From: Ceratopteris richardii
Lineage: Eukaryota > Streptophyta > Polypodiopsida > Polypodiales > Pteridaceae
Assembly: GCA_020310875.1 (NCBI GenBank)
Contig: CM035435.1
Span: 64,575,336 to 64,639,335 of the forward strand
Direction of reading: 5' to 3'
Length of the DNA: 64,000 nucleotides
The translations under genes and the position numbers were made by a program. Of this stretch, positions 11,434-24,250 are shown piece by piece; the stretch's first letter is position 1; each line of letters begins with the position of its first letter. Below the pieces are notes generated by a model. It saw only the letters and a list, made by a program, of their open reading frames with translations. It was not told where the DNA came from and searched no databases.

Positions 11434-12373
11434 TGTAGCACAATGGATATGTTAGAAATATGTGTCTCCTTATCTTGTCTCTAAGGTGGTGGTCGCCCTA
11501 GTTGGCATCCATCCCACTCACCCATTTTCCTTTTCCCCCCACTCACCCACTTTTCTCTCCCCTCCCCACTTGCCCACTTTTTTCTTCCCCCACTTGTCCA
11601 CTTTCTTTCTCTCCCCCCACTCGCTCATTTTTATTAGGCACCTCCTTCCCACTACTAGGCCTTGAAAATTGGGCAACCCACTCCTCATAAAATAGCCCTT
11701 GAAAATTGGGGGACTAAAATATGTGGCCTCCTCGACCTTGTAAATTAGGCAACCCCCAAAGTCTCCACCCAAAAGCTTTGGGGACCCTTGATTTTTGGTT
11801 GAAGAATAACTTTTGGCTATCTGTATATCCTCTAAGCACCATATTTGGTTGGATGACCACCAAAACTAGACAAAAAGCATCTTGGTATACCAAGTCACCT
11901 CAAAGTCTTGAAAATGTTAGAGATTACTCACACACTCAATAGTGAACAAGTCCAAAAGTGGTTACTCTACTACGGGTGGTTGCCCCCTTCCATAACTTCC
12001 CTCTACAAGTAGTTGATTCATACCAGACCGGTTTTCAAGCCATTCACTGACATTTAGTCCATGCCAAGGCCATTTTTCCCTCTTTCAAGGATCCTTTGCG
12101 ATTGTACAAAGTCACTCATATGGCCTTTGGGTACCTGTATAAGGAATTGCTAAGCACTCATTTAAACTACTAGTACACTCATTTGGGAACTACTTTTGCA
12201 ACATCCATTTGTGTATTTTGTTGAAGTGTACTCTATTGTTGAGAGTATCTCCATGTCTATGTGTATTAAGGGTACTTATGCTCCACTGATCTCTCTGTTG
12301 TACCTCTCTGTTTGGACTACTAATTCAAGTAGTTGAGATTAGCCCTGGTATGAATGTTGGAGTCTAGGGTAGA
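11434..12373 (+). repeat. LTR of a decayed gypsy element (left copy)
   Basis: It begins TGTAGCACAATGGATATGTTA and can be matched along its length to 14542-15529: the C/T-rich block, GATTTTTGGTTGAAG, AGTAGTTGATTCAT, CTACTAGTACACTCATTTGG, GTTGTACCTCTCTGTTTGG. The right end is approximate. Divergence is high, so the pair is old. It may serve both as 3' LTR of the RT fragment on its left and 5' LTR of the gag-integrase segment on its right. Confidence 0.75.
11514..11643 (+). repeat. C/T-rich minisatellite inside the LTR
   Basis: About five degenerate units of 25-27 bp of the form CCCACTCACCCACTTTTCTCTC. The right LTR (14727-14823) has about four units, so copy number changed after insertion. It is strongly pyrimidine-rich on the plus strand. 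Confidence 0.75.
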
Positions 12374-12439
12374 CTTTTTCTACCTTAAATATCTCCATTG
12401 GTTATTTCTCAAGATTTAGCTCAGAAGAATCCTTCTAAA

Positions 12440-13115
12440 GAGAAGAATATGAGAGCACCCAAATGCACCTCTGACATCACTAAAGATAACCAGTTACCAT
12501 TGACGGATCTTGCAAATTTGTTGTCAAGGTTATACATTGAATTTCCTACTTTGAAGGTCTAGTAAAGGAGGATGTTGATGACCACATAAGGAGATTTATC
12601 TCCTTATGTCAAAGATGAGGATTGCAAAATTGAGTTGACTCCATGCTGGCCGTATTTCCCTCTACACTTGATGGACTTGTAGATAAGTGGTATAGTCAAC
12701 ATGCAAATTAACATTTTTCCACTTGGGAAGCTTTAAAGACTATTTTTTGCGACACATTTCATCCTAGCAACTCATCGAAACTATCTTAGGAACAAGTCAA
12801 AAAACTTAAGGATCCAATAAGGTGAATTGTTTCATGATTTCTATAAGTGTGCAAAAGCTCTTGTTGCTCGGGTGCCACATGCCCTAGGTGACTTCTTGGT
12901 GAAGAAATGGATTGGGAAGGCATTGCAAAAGTCTTATAGACAAAAGCTATTAGACTATCTATGGTAGATGCCACATTGGAGGAATTCGTGGCTCCTACCT
13001 CATGCATAGAAGAGGCAAGAGTACATTTTGAAGGTGGTAGTCAACCTAACTACACCACCTCCCTGAACTTGATTGAGCAAGTGAGGAGGGAGTTAGAAAT
13101 ACTAAAAATGCAACA
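12440..13115 (+). pseudogene. Gypsy gag remnant
   Basis: A Retrotrans_gag-type segment is readable across frames: DHIRRFISLCQ, STWEALKTIF, then ELFHDFYKCAKALVARVPHALGDFLVKKWIGKAL at about 12813-12917 and LEEFVAPTSCIEEARVHF. Stop codons and frameshifts show it is dead. It lies between the two LTRs at 11434 and 14542 and is followed by integrase without an RT in between, implying a large internal deletion near 13120-13380. Confidence 0.7.
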
Positions 13116-13329
13116 TATCTAGATTGAAGAGAAGGTTACCTTGCCACCCACATGACACAATGACAGTCTACTAGCAACCAACACATATCGATGATGAGCT
13201 TATAGATAGAAAGCTTTTTCTCATGGCCTCTCAAATTGACTGCCATAACAAAATAGAGCGATTTTTCGCTTTCGGAGGATTCCATCCTACATGTCTCCAT
13301 TGGAAAAAAAGGAAGTAATTTTTTTAAGC

Positions 13330-14395
13330 TAAATCATTTTCACTGATAAAGGACAAGTTAAATAACTTTTGCCTAAATGGTATTTTATGCCTATGTGTTT
13401 ATCCATAGGAAGTAAGCCTCTTGCTTGAAGTTGCGCATAGTGACGAACATCTCTAGGCAGAGGACTTGGCATAGAAAATCCTTCATGAAGGTTTATGGTG
13501 GTCTCATCTCTACAGGGATTCTGCCAAGTATGCCAAAGAATGCGACATCTATCAAATATGTCTCCTCATACAACAAGGCTAAATTTTCAGCCCTTAGTGA
13601 TCTCGCTCAAATGGCAACCTTTCGACGGATGGGGTCTCAACATTGTTGGGCTCATCAACCTATCAATGAGAGGGACATATGGCCATCTATTACTAAACCA
13701 AGTGGGTGCATCAGTCATTGCTAAGTTCATGTATAAACATTTTTTTCTCATGGTTTGGGTGCCCAATTAAAGATGCTAGTGATAGGGGCACTCATTTTGT
13801 GAATCAATTGCTCCAACACATTTTTGACATGTACAAGTTCTATCACAAGAATTCATGTGCATACTACCCTAAAGCTAATGGACGGGCTGAAAGCTCCAAT
13901 AAAATCTTGATTGAGTTACTTCAAAAGCTTTCTTTGGACCACCAAATCATTTGGACATGAGCTTTTATTGGAGCAATCAAGGCATTTTGAACTACAAGAA
14001 GGGTCTCTACTAGTGCATGTTAAGGAGGAACTAGCTCCTTTTGAGTTCATCATCAAAAAAAAAATGGAAGAAAGATCTGTTGAAATTGAGCCTCACATAA
14101 GAAAGCTTGCAACATTGGAAAATTCGAGGGAGGAAGCAATGAGAAGGCTACAAACTAAGCAAGAAGTGCACAAAAGAGTTCATGACAAGCATTTGAGGAC
14201 AAATGAGGTAAAGGAAGGATCTTTGGTTTGGTACACTAGATCCCATTAGTACCCACTAAATTGGTATCCAAGTGGGTTGGAACTTATAGACTAATGAAGA
14301 TATTGCCTCAAGGTGCAATACAACATGAAGACTTGACGGGTGAAAAGCTACCTTTGGTTAACCTTTCTAGGTTGAATAGATACTTTGGTTGAAAC
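13330..14395 (+). pseudogene. Gypsy integrase remnant
   Basis: A zinc-binding module is traceable at 13400-13560 (VAHSDEHL, GLWWSHLYRDSAKYAKECDI). The catalytic core follows in broken frames: WQPFDGWGLNIVG at 13610, SDRGTHFVNQLLQHIF at 13770, YYPKANGRAESSNKILIELLQKL at 13860-13930. Then comes a C-terminal segment with KQEVHKRVHDKHLR and GSLVW. The order matches the intact integrase at 44.3-45.7 kb, but I can trace only one zinc-binding module here, against two there. It ends about 150 bp before the right LTR. Confidence 0.75.
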
Positions 14396-14541
14396 AAGTG
14401 ACATGAGTAATGATTATGATTTTCATACCATCAATTCATTTATGTTGTACTTTGTTTTTGTTGAAATAAGGCTTGCTTTCTATGAAGCAAATAAAAGGGG
14501 AAGCTTGCACTAGGATAGTGCAAAGGTTTAATGTGGGTGTT

Positions 14542-15529
14542 TGTAGCATAATGGATATGTTATAAATATGTGGTTTCCTTTTCTCAGTCTCCAAGGACGT
14601 GGTCCCCCCAACCTTGTTGCTCAATTGGAGGTCGCCCTAGATTGGCATCCATCTTTTGGTCAGGTCGAAACCTATGATACATGAGTGACGGTTGCCAAAG
14701 TAATTGGTAGCCTATATTGGTCATCCCACTTGCCCATTTTCCTCTTCCCCCCACTCACCCACTTTTATCTCCCACCCACTTGACACACTTTATCCTCCAC
14801 CCCTCTCGCCCATTTTTGTTAGGCACATCCTTCCCACCATTAGCCCTTGAAAACTAGGCCCCAAAAATTGGGCGACCCACTCCTCATCATACACTAGCCC
14901 TTGGAAATTGGGTAGCTAAAATATGTGGCCTTCTCGCCCTTGCAAATTATGCAACCCTTGATTTTTTATGAAGCATAACATTTGGCTACCCTCTATATCC
15001 TCCAGATGCCCTATTTGGTTGGCTTACCACCAAGAGCAAACAAAAATCATATTATTATAGTGAGTCACCTCAAATTTTTGCAAATGTTAGAGGTTACTCA
15101 AGCACTTGATGATGAACAAGTCCAAAAGTGGTTACTCTACCAAGGGCAGTGGCCCACCTAAGTAACTTCCCTCTACAAGTAGCCTATTCATTCTCGACCA
15201 TTATGTGGTGTTCAATCCATGACAAGGGCCCTTTTTCACTCTTCCAAGGATCATCTAGGATCATGAAGAGCCACTCATATGGCCTTTGGGTATCTATATA
15301 AGCAGTTGTTGAACACTCGTTTGTACTAGTACACTCATTTGGGACTACTTTTGTGACATCCATTTGTGAGTTATATTGACGTGTAGTCTATTGTTGAGAG
15401 TATCACCATGTCTATGTGTGTTAGGAGTATTTATGATATGTCAATCTCCTTGTTGTACCTCTCTGTTTGGGCTATTCATTCAAGTAGTTGATGATAGCCG
15501 TATTCTGAATGTTGGACTTTGGGTGAGCA
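14542..15529 (+). repeat. LTR of a decayed gypsy element (right copy)
   Basis: It starts TGTAGCATAATGGATATG and parallels the 11434-12373 LTR. Relative to the left copy it carries an extra stretch of roughly 100 bp (about 14600-14720). The right end near GGGTGAGCA is uncertain and no TSD was found. Confidence 0.72.
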
Positions 15530-16667
15530 ATTTTTGTGTATTCGTTGTGTATAATGATGCCTTTTGTGAGCTTTAAGATAGCATTTGGAGATGTCTTATG
15601 TTTCTAATTCTATACTTCTTGCTTAAATCTTATAGTGTGCGGATTATACCTTTTGTGGATTTCCATACTTTGGTATATGAAAGTGTGGTTAGTCATCGAA
15701 ATTTGGGAGTAAAAGTCACTTGATTGTTAGCCACTCATGTTACTATTGGATAGGGAGCCTTGCTCGTAAGAGTGGTTGAGTAGGTAACCTCAAGGGAGGT
15801 CAAGTGGAAGCAAAATAACTAGTTTGATACTAATAAGTTGTGCATCTTGTCACCTATGAAGTATACTTTCTACTTTTTTTTTGTGATGCAACCGATGCAA
15901 TTTCATGTTGTATTATTCTTGTGAACCCTTCTTGTGCTCTCGGATCTACTTATACCCTCTTGAGGATTTGGTCAGTTGTGAAGTGTCTCTCTGCAGAGGC
16001 ATGTTACAAGGTATAGTTCCCTGAGGAGAAGCCCCCTATAGTAGGTGTCCCAGAGGTGTATCTACTCTTCTTCCTTAAAATAATTCCTGGGTATCTCTTC
16101 AACAATAAGATATCCATGTTGGCAAGTATTAGCCTATTGTGAATTATGAACAAAAGGAAGAAGAAAAAGTAGAAAAGGTGTTGGGAAAGTGAAGAGAAAG
16201 ATAGTATCCAGATAGCTTGAAATAAAAAGATAGTCAAAGTGGTTCCCCAAATATTTTTTGAAAGGTGTCGGATAAATTTTCTAAATATGTTCATGGAGTA
16301 CAAAAAAGTTACTATAAAACTAATTGAAGATATTATAATGAAAAAATGGATTGAATAAGTGAAACAAATGGATTGAATATAAGAAAAATTAATTAAAATC
16401 ATGATCATGTTCAGACCATGTTGTTGATGATACTTGATGTGCTTGGAAAAGCAATATGTAGAGCAACCATGAAGAAGAAAAAAAAGAATAACAATGAGAG
16501 AAAACGAAAGTGATCCTTGCATATTGACTAGCCAACAAAACACGATGATCACATAGTACACCAACATCAAGATGATGAACTTGTATTCTCCAAATGGGGA
16601 TTATAAAATCAAATAGTATAGTCTTCATGTATCCATACGGTAAGGGGTAAGGTAAGTGTAAAAAAGA
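15530..16667. other. Intergenic sequence, no supported gene
   Basis: On the plus strand around 15960-16130 a short readable stretch (PEEKPPIVGVPEVYLLFF, IPGYLF) looks like decayed coding sequence, but I cannot assign a family. The A-rich stretch 16130-16520 creates a hydrophobic minus-strand open frame that I regard as spurious. Confidence 0.4.
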
Positions 16668-18556
16668 AAATGTACAAAGATAAGTGATCCATTAGGGTTA
16701 TAGGTGTATATACAAGCTAGGGGAAAAAAACTCCTAACGAGGGAAAAAAGTGCCTCGACAATCCTAGTGTGTTCACACACATCACTATCAAAATATATCA
16801 ACAAATCCCTCCTGGGAGTGATGCGGTGAACAAGGAGCTAGCAATCATGTATAAGGAAGTGCCAACAATCCACAAAAGGAAGTAAGCCCAAAGCTTCGCG
16901 GGAAGCTTCAAACTTCTCCCTAGGCAGAGCCTTTGTGAAAAGGCCTACAACGTTCTCTTGTGTGGGCACATATGCCAAACTGATCTCTCCAATAGAGTAC
17001 CTCTTCCTGACATAATGATAGTGCACCTCAAAGTGCTTAGTGGGAGCATGGAACACAAGGTTCCTTGCAACTGCCAATGCGTTCTGACTATCAGTGAAGA
17101 TGGTGGTGATAGAAGACTAACCAACACCCAAATCAGCCATAAGCCATCTGAGCCACACACACACAACAATCATTGTGAAAGATGCCCCATACTCAGCCTC
17201 ACAACTAGAAGTGGCCATAGTAGGCTTCTTCTTTCTCAACCGAGATATGCATGAGCTACCAAGCATGAAGCAAAAACCATTAGTGGACACATGAGTCTCA
17301 TAGCAACCAACCTAGTCAGAGTCAGAAAAAGCATGTAAATCTGACAGTAGTGATCCCCTTGGGATAAAATAGTCCAAGTAGCCGGGTACCACTCAAGTAG
17401 TGAAAGATATGCTTAACCGCTTTCCAATGCTTGACACCTGGGCAATGCATAAACCTGCTCATCTGTGAGATAGAAAACTGAATATTTGGGTGAGTAATGC
17501 ATGAGTAAATCAAGCATCCAATAGCGTGCTCGTAGAGAACAACATCAAATGCATCTCCAGCAAAGACTCAACCTTAAACCTGTTTCCATAGGAGTGGCAA
17601 TAGGTTTGCAATCTTCAAGGCCAAAACACTATAATAATGTATCAATATATTTTGTTTAACACAAAGCTATTCTACCATCAACTTGCATAAATTGAATGCC
17701 CAAATAATGATGCAAATGCCCCTAACATGACATCTCAGATAAGGCATGCAAATTAGCCTTAAAATCAGCAATATGCTTGTCATTAGGACTAGTGAGTAAC
17801 ATATCATCAACATAGACAACAATGATCAGAAGCATATCAGTTGCATGCTCAACATATAAGGTGCTCTTAGTTGGATTGTTCTCAAAACCATGTGCAACAA
17901 AGTAGGCATGTATCTTTTCATACCAAGCACATGTTGCTTGCTTCAAACCATACATGCCTTTTTCAACCTGCACATTTTATTTTCATGCCCTTTCTGCACA
18001 AAACCATGGGGTTGAAAAACATACACTTCTTCATGCAAATCACCATTGAGAAATGTAGTTTTAATACCCGCTTGATGTACATTCCAACCATGATGAACTG
18101 CAAGTGCACAGATGCTAGAAACAATAGTGATTCGACATGTAGGAGCAAAGGTATCATCAAAATCAATGCCTCTTTCTTGAGCATAATCTTTTGCAAGAAG
18201 CCTCGACTTATTCCTTTCAATTGTTCCATCATACTTATGCTTCAGCTTGTATACCCACTTAATGCCAATGGCCTTCTTGCCAAGAGGCAAGTCACATAAA
18301 GACCAATTACCATTCTTTGTAATAACATCATATTCCGATTGCATAGCAACCATCCAGTTTTTTGAATTTTGTGCTTCATGAAATGAAACAAGCTCATTCT
18401 CATCACAAAGACTAGAGGCACCCATAACATAGCAATTTGATGCAAAAGAAACACTATGAGATCCTAAACGAGTACGATATGACAGAGACCAGAACGAGAC
18501 TCTCCACCTGTAAAAAGAGGAAGCAAAGTGTCATACACATCTTTGGAGCTAATTGA
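16668..18556 (-). pseudogene. Truncated copia element (copy 2): partial 3' LTR, RNase H, RT
   Basis: Minus strand, same family as 28857-33945. A truncated LTR occupies about 16668-16801 (ending inward at ATATATCAACA), followed inward by the purine tract and RNase H (about 16840-17260), RT palm with an intact YVDDM (about 17800-17820) and the RT N-terminus (NWMVAMQSEYDVITKNGNW to KTTFLNGDLHEEVYVF, 18400-18000). The 5' side stops at about 18556 within the linker between integrase and RT. There is an internal deletion near 18480-18510 relative to 30790-30980. Frameshifts occur near 17945 and 17570 and many point changes are present. Both ends are truncated and no TSD is expected. Confidence 0.85.
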
Positions 18557-20213
18557 TGCAAAGATTGGGTAATGATGTAGAGTCAAATGATGAGGAGCAC
18601 CAAGGCTTCTTGAGAGGCTACCCATCTAATGGATACTTTTCTTTAACCATGCTCAACATTTTTGTGGTGGTCATTCATATGAGTTTTGTTATTTTTGAGG
18701 TATGTTATCAATTCTCGAGGGGTTATCCATCTGTTCTTTATGCTTCTCCTACCAAAGCTAACTAACTAAAGAGAAATTGACAAATAGAAAATTGTCGATT
18801 TGATGAAGGAGAAACGTATTGAGATGAAGATGCAATTAGTGAGAAAAAATAGACCATGTGAGATAATTAGATAGAAAAAATTAGATAACGTGAGAAAAGT
18901 AGATAGGCCCACATAAAAATCTAGACTAAACAAAGGAGCTTGAGACTAATTAGGGAGTTAGACTAAGCTATGAAGATCTAGAATGAATGAATTAGAGTTA
19001 TATTGAGAAAGGAGATAGACTAGCCTAGGAAAAGTTAACTATATTTTTTTTAAGGATATGGGGTACTTGCCTAGATGACTGTTATCTAATGCATAAAATA
19101 ATTAAGACGTGTTTTTTAAAGTAAAATGAAAAAAAAAAACTTAAAGTTATACAAATCCAATAGTTTAAGCTATGCCATTTTTTAATTAAAAAGGAGTCAA
19201 AAGAGAAGACATAAGCAACCAAAGAAGGAGAAAAACTCCAGGACGATCTACAAATATTCTAAATAAAGAAATTTTTTCCTTACTAAAAGAAATGCTCCAC
19301 TCAATGAGGTCAAAATGATGATGTAAAACATCTAGGGAAGAGCATGACTCACAAACCATTGAAAAGAGGGACCAAACAAAGCCATACATTTGATTCTCTT
19401 TTAATAGAAAACTTTGAATATGGTCTACCTTTTGAATGGACATGGTGTTGTAATTAAACGTATCTAAATTCTCTATAGATATTCGAAGAATTAAGTTTTT
19501 ACAAAATTATCACACATATCCATCACTATCAACATAAATAACACTTAAAGCACGTTCTAGTGCATGGGACTAGACATTTCCCTCATGTTGGATGGTAGGA
19601 AATGAAAATCATTGAAAAAAAACTGATTACCTTCTTGAAGTGAGATAATACCAAAACAAGAAGACTTCTTATGTATAGGTAAACAATGCCATTATATTTT
19701 TTCCATTAGAAAGATCTCTCCATCATTTTCTCTCAACGTTTATGAAAATTACTCTTGAGAAGTTTAATGGCTAAGGTCTTCATGTGTAGAAAAATAAAAT
19801 CAAGGGTTATCTCATGACCAAACAACTTTGGTCTATCACTAGAGCTTCTAATGCGTGACAAAGCCTGAAAACATAACAAAAAAGTTTATGTATCCAATGA
19901 CATGTACAATGTTCATTTGAAATAAATGGCCAAGTGATTTTGTTGTTCTTGTGCTAGATAATCCATATGGAAAAGGCGTGACGATCTTAAAGTAAAATGA
20001 TTAGAGTTTTGTGGAGTAGCTGATGGCACGATTCGAGTATTCATTGTTAGCGATCGCGATCTTGATGTTCTCTCTCCGTTTTTTCTCTTTCCGCAGGAGT
20101 CACCCAATTTTCGTTCCGCTTTTAAAGTTGTTTTCCTCCTCGGATCGCACCTCAGAGTTGATCGCCTCTAACATGACATCAGGCCCTTAAACGTCGCGAT
20201 CTGTGATCGTCAC
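18557..20213. other. Intergenic sequence flanking the LINE, nothing recognised
   Basis: AT-rich, with A-rich runs around 18770-19140. From about 20030 it changes to sequence rich in GCGAT/CGATC motifs, which resumes at 25590 beyond the LINE and so was the LINE's target region. No gene family was seen. Confidence 0.45.
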
Positions 20214-20227
20214 AGTTGCGATGTCTT
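20214..20227. repeat. LINE target-site duplication, left copy
   Basis: AGTTGCGATGTCTT occurs here and at 25589-25602 on the other side of the LINE: a perfect 14-bp match. The last Ts are ambiguous with the LINE tail. Confidence 0.92.
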
Positions 20228-20488
20228 TTTTTTAATAAAACGAAGTTCGGCCTTGGCCTATTCTCCCAGACTTTAATTAAAATAAAGAAAAGTTACAAGT
20301 GCATGGGACCAGTGCCCATAGGAACCCCCAAATCCCGCAATGAAGGGGAGGAGGACGGCAAGCTAGAGGGCATTACAAATGAGGCGGACAAATCTATTGT
20401 CTCCCTCATGTGGGACCCATTTGGGTTTCAACTTGTTATTTTCGAGGAGATAAATACAGTGATGTTTAAACGGTGGAGATCTCTTATC

Positions 20489-21566
20489 TCAGGAGATTCT
20501 TTTACCTAGAAGAAACAAGGATTTTTCAATTGACCATTCCTTTGGAATTTGGCCAAAATTGACAGCACACCGCTCCCTCCAAATCTTCCAAAGAGTCTGG
20601 CCCCTGATGGCATTCCATAGCTTTGATGAGCAGCCAACCATCTTGCCTAATAGCGCCCGTTGCCAATTGATTTGGTTTGTGAGTCTCAATATCTATGTCA
20701 CATGGTGTCGGATAACGTGGGACTTGGGGCAATCGAAGAAAAGGTGAGCTAAATCTTCAATGCATCGATGGCAACGCTTGCACCATGGAGGCACACCGCA
20801 GATTTTGTTAGCCCTTGCATTGGACCAGATACCCTTATGCAAGATCTGCCACATGAGAACGTACTTTTTTATCTCAATTGGGGGGTGCCAAATAGACATG
20901 AACTTAAGTTCCCATCAAAGTTTGGTCCAAGAAAGGCACCATAGCTTGTTAAGGGTGTGATGAACAACTAAGTTCTCTTTGAAGTTGGGGATTCTGGATA
21001 GTTTTTTACCATTTCTCCATTTGAGGCCCTCCAGGCAAGGAAGATCTTGTTCGTAGAGAAGGCGGGAAGTTGAGCGATCCCACATTAAATATCTGCCTTG
21101 AAGAAGAGTCCATTCCTCGAGGGTAACTCTAAGTCTCGGGTCTAAGTCTTCGAACCTAATCCACTCATCGGTCTCGTGTTTCCAGAGCTGTTTCCACTGT
21201 TTGAACCCCTTGTTCCATAACCGCTTAGCAGTTTGGAGGTTTCGAGACTCCACCCCCCTAATGCCGAAAATTGGGAACCAGATAGAGTCATTTTGTCTTA
21301 TTCCAGCCGCCCGCTTCCACTCATCACTGATTCTAATGAATTGTTTGGCCTTGTTCCAACTCTTCCAAAGGGAACACACAAGGCTAGAGCCTTTAGGGGA
21401 CACCGGGTGGGGGGAGAACAAAAGCGTGAGGATCCCTAAGTCCTTCCAACCAGGATGGCCAACTAAGGCTAGGTCTTTCATGTTTCTGAAGATCAATTTA
21501 GCCCAAGAGGACTCACTATTGCTCCAAGCCTTGATAAACCACTTTGTTGCCAACTTGTCAGCCAAC
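20489..21566 (-). pseudogene. LINE ORF2 C-terminal region with zinc-binding RT-associated domain
   Basis: The segment after the RT core reads LLWTGDPNRRGIPKIKWE further upstream, then GLGLLDI and WNKAKQFIRISDEWKRAA (21.6-21.2 kb). Near 20760-20890 is a zf-RVT motif: HPPIEIKKYVLMWQILHKG, then CKRCHRCIEDLAHLFFDC. This domain normally follows RT in plant LINE ORF2 proteins. Frames change several times between 20.5 and 21.8 kb. Confidence 0.8.
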
Positions 21567-23229
21567 CTAGTGATATCCAATAAACCCAAGCCCCTCTGAG
21601 TCTTTCGGGCTAATGCAAGTTTCCCATTTGATTTTGGGAATCCCCCTCCTGTTGGGGTCCCCAGTCCATAGGAGGTTTCTGTAGATTCTTTCCACTTTGG
21701 CCAACTCTTTCTCCTTAGGTCTCCAACATGAGATAAAGTAAATAGTCGTAGAAAGCATAAATGTGTTAACAACCATCGCACGCCCTGCCAAGTTAACTTG
21801 CATACCTTTCCAATGACTTAGTTTGCTATCTAGTTTGGATAGCACCAAGTTCCGCCGTTGGTCCATTGAGATGTCGAAGCCCATAGGAATATCGAGAAGA
21901 CGGAACACTTGACCTCTAGGGATAACTTGACACCCCTGATCTAACAACAATTGGGGTGGAGGACCACGGATTGCTATGAAAGCAGTTTTAGCATGGTTGA
22001 TTTTTGAATGAGATGCCACACAAAAGGTGTCAAGGAAACTCCAGAATACCTCAATGCTGTTCATATCATTATATACAAAGGCATTCATGTCATCAGCAAA
22101 GAGTCTAGCAATCATTTGACCATGAGCAAGAGGTAGGAAAGACCCTTGAGATTGCTAGCATCCATGTGATGCTTTAATAGGCGACTGAGGCCATCCGATG
22201 CGATAGCAAAGAGTAGTGGAGCCAATGGGCAACCTTTCTTGATCGATCTTTTTAAATGTATGGGCTCGGAGAGCTTACTGTTAATATTTAATCTCGTTGA
22301 AGCATTTCCGAGAAGGGTGACACCATCTTCATGAACTTTTGACTTCATCCAAGGTCTTTCAGTGATTGAAGAATAAAGTCCCATTCCAATCTGTCATACG
22401 CTTTGTCAAAGTCGATCTTAATGAATACCAGATCTTGTGTAGGCTCCTCAGCAAACGCAAGGCCTTCCCAAATATCGACGATTGCTTCAAGTATAGATCT
22501 ACCTTTAATAAAACGTTTCTGATCCTCACACAGCCATGACTTTAAATGACAAGAGATTTTGTTGGCGATAACTTTGGCAATTATCTTATATCTAGTGTGG
22601 AGCATGGTAATCGGCCACTAGTTTTCAATTTTGTTCTTATCTCCCCTTTTGTGAATTAACTTGATAATGTCATTATTAAGACACTCAGGAAGGGCACCGA
22701 AGGAGAGAGCCTCTTGCTACACCAGACACAGTGGGGTGGCCACCACGTGCTTGAAGGACTTGAAAAACTCATTGGTGAGGCCATCAGGACCCAGACTTTT
22801 TTCATTGGGAAGAGCATCAATAACCTCGATAATTTTGTTCTCAAAAATGTTAGCTTCTAGTAGAGAAGTCATGTTCTGAGGGATTCTAGATTGAGCTACC
22901 CTTGAGATGGAAGCCATGCAGTCACGCCTGTGCGGGGAAAGAGGAGTCAAGTCTCCGAGGAGATGGGTAAAGTGCTCAACGACGATAGATCTTTTCTCAA
23001 CTTCCGTGCTACATTCGATCCCATTGTTATCGACCAAGAAGGGGATGGATTCCCTAGCTTGTTTCCTTTTGAGGATGTTACACATCTCTTTCGATGGTTT
23101 GTTGGCCTTCCTCGCCCACCAGTCTTTGAAGAATATTTGAAGATTTTTCCTTTGAACTTCCTCCTGTAATCTTAATCTTCCCCTGATTTTCAGAAGACCT
23201 TGCTGGCATTGCAAGTTACCTTTGGTCAT
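21567..23229 (-). pseudogene. LINE ORF2 reverse transcriptase domain
   Basis: RT blocks in order on the minus strand: LPNEKSLGPDGLTNEFFK (about 22.8 kb), LHTRYKIIAKVIANKI, QKRFIKGRSILEAI, FIKIDFDKAYDRLEWDF (22.6-22.4 kb), KKGCPLAPLLFAIASDGLSRLL (22.2 kb), and the catalytic motif FADDMNAFVYND (22.1 kb). The active-site aspartates are still present. Stops lie near 22715 and 22625 and a frame change near 22384-22345. It would polymerise cDNA by target-primed reverse transcription if intact. Confidence 0.9.
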
Positions 23230-24250
23230 TTCTTCTTCAAGCCGTGAGAGCCTCCGGTAAACTGTTTCTCTTTTTTTTTTTTCTGGATATCTCTTATAGC
23301 CTTATGAGTGCTGATCAAAATTTGTCGAGTCCTTTCCACCATGCTAGCACTTAGCCGATTCATTGCAATAGGCAAAGGCCTCCGCCCACACAACAAAAAT
23401 TTCTTGGTGGACAGAGGGGAGGGAAAATGACGTCTGACAAGCATGAAACCAGGAGCTTTTCGGAGCATGTGAATTGTTTTGAAAGAAAGAGTAATCGGGT
23501 AGTGGTCCGAGATAGTCAGGTCCATGTGCTGGGAAACCAAAGGACTGCCCCACTGGAGGATCGTGCTTTGGTCGATGTAACATCTATCAAGTCTTGCTTT
23601 CCTCAAAGTTTCCCCCAATTGGAGATTAGACCAGGAGAACCCCTTCATGTCTTTCACCTCGACTAGGTCGAGATGGAGCTTGATTTTATCCCATATCTCT
23701 TTCTCATGACCGTCAATAATTTTCCCCTTGTTATTCCGTCGGCCCTCTGGAAGCTCAACCATATTGAAGTCCCCACAAATCAGAACATTGTGTGAGAGGG
23801 AGTCGAGGGAAGCCCAAGTATCGATCCTATCCGCCACTACATTTGGGGCATAAATTGAGACCACAGTGAACTGATTAGGGAACCCAAAAGATGTAGCAAT
23901 CCAACGATGATACTGATCTTCACAAGTCGAGGTCAATCTGCTGGACCAAAAGTGACTAATACCAATCGCAACGCACTCCGTCCCCTAGGGTGGGAAGTGG
24001 AGAACCAAAGGTGGTTCGGAGAGATGCCTTTAAGCTGTTTCAGGAGATCCTCTACATCGATTTTAATCTCTTGCAAGCAGATAAAATTGGGGTTGAGACA
24101 CTTGTCTTTGAACCACTGACCAATAATCGCCGCTCTTGAGGGGTCAGACGAACCATTGATGTTTAGCGATGTGATTTTCATTAATGATGGTTGCCCTCTT
24201 TGAGGGGAGGGACCCGATCTTTTTTTTCTTGTGATCTTCTTTTTCCTCCC
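23226..24250 (-). pseudogene. LINE ORF2 endonuclease domain
   Basis: An apurinic-type endonuclease fold is readable: SLNINGSS near 24170, FICLQEIK (catalytic Glu) near 24080, then after a frameshift at about 23936 FTVVSIYAPN, LICGDFNM near 23780, LDRCYID near 23570 and SDHYPITL (catalytic Asp-His) near 23500. Residues of the active site are retained. The break at 23936 and another at 23229 (a run of lysine codons) separate the parts. Confidence 0.88.

Noticed and set aside
16004..16570. 188-codon minus-strand frame rich in Phe, Ile and Ser, resembling a membrane protein
   Set aside because: It is the reverse of an A-rich, low-complexity stretch. No domain, no sensible start context and no homologue within the window.
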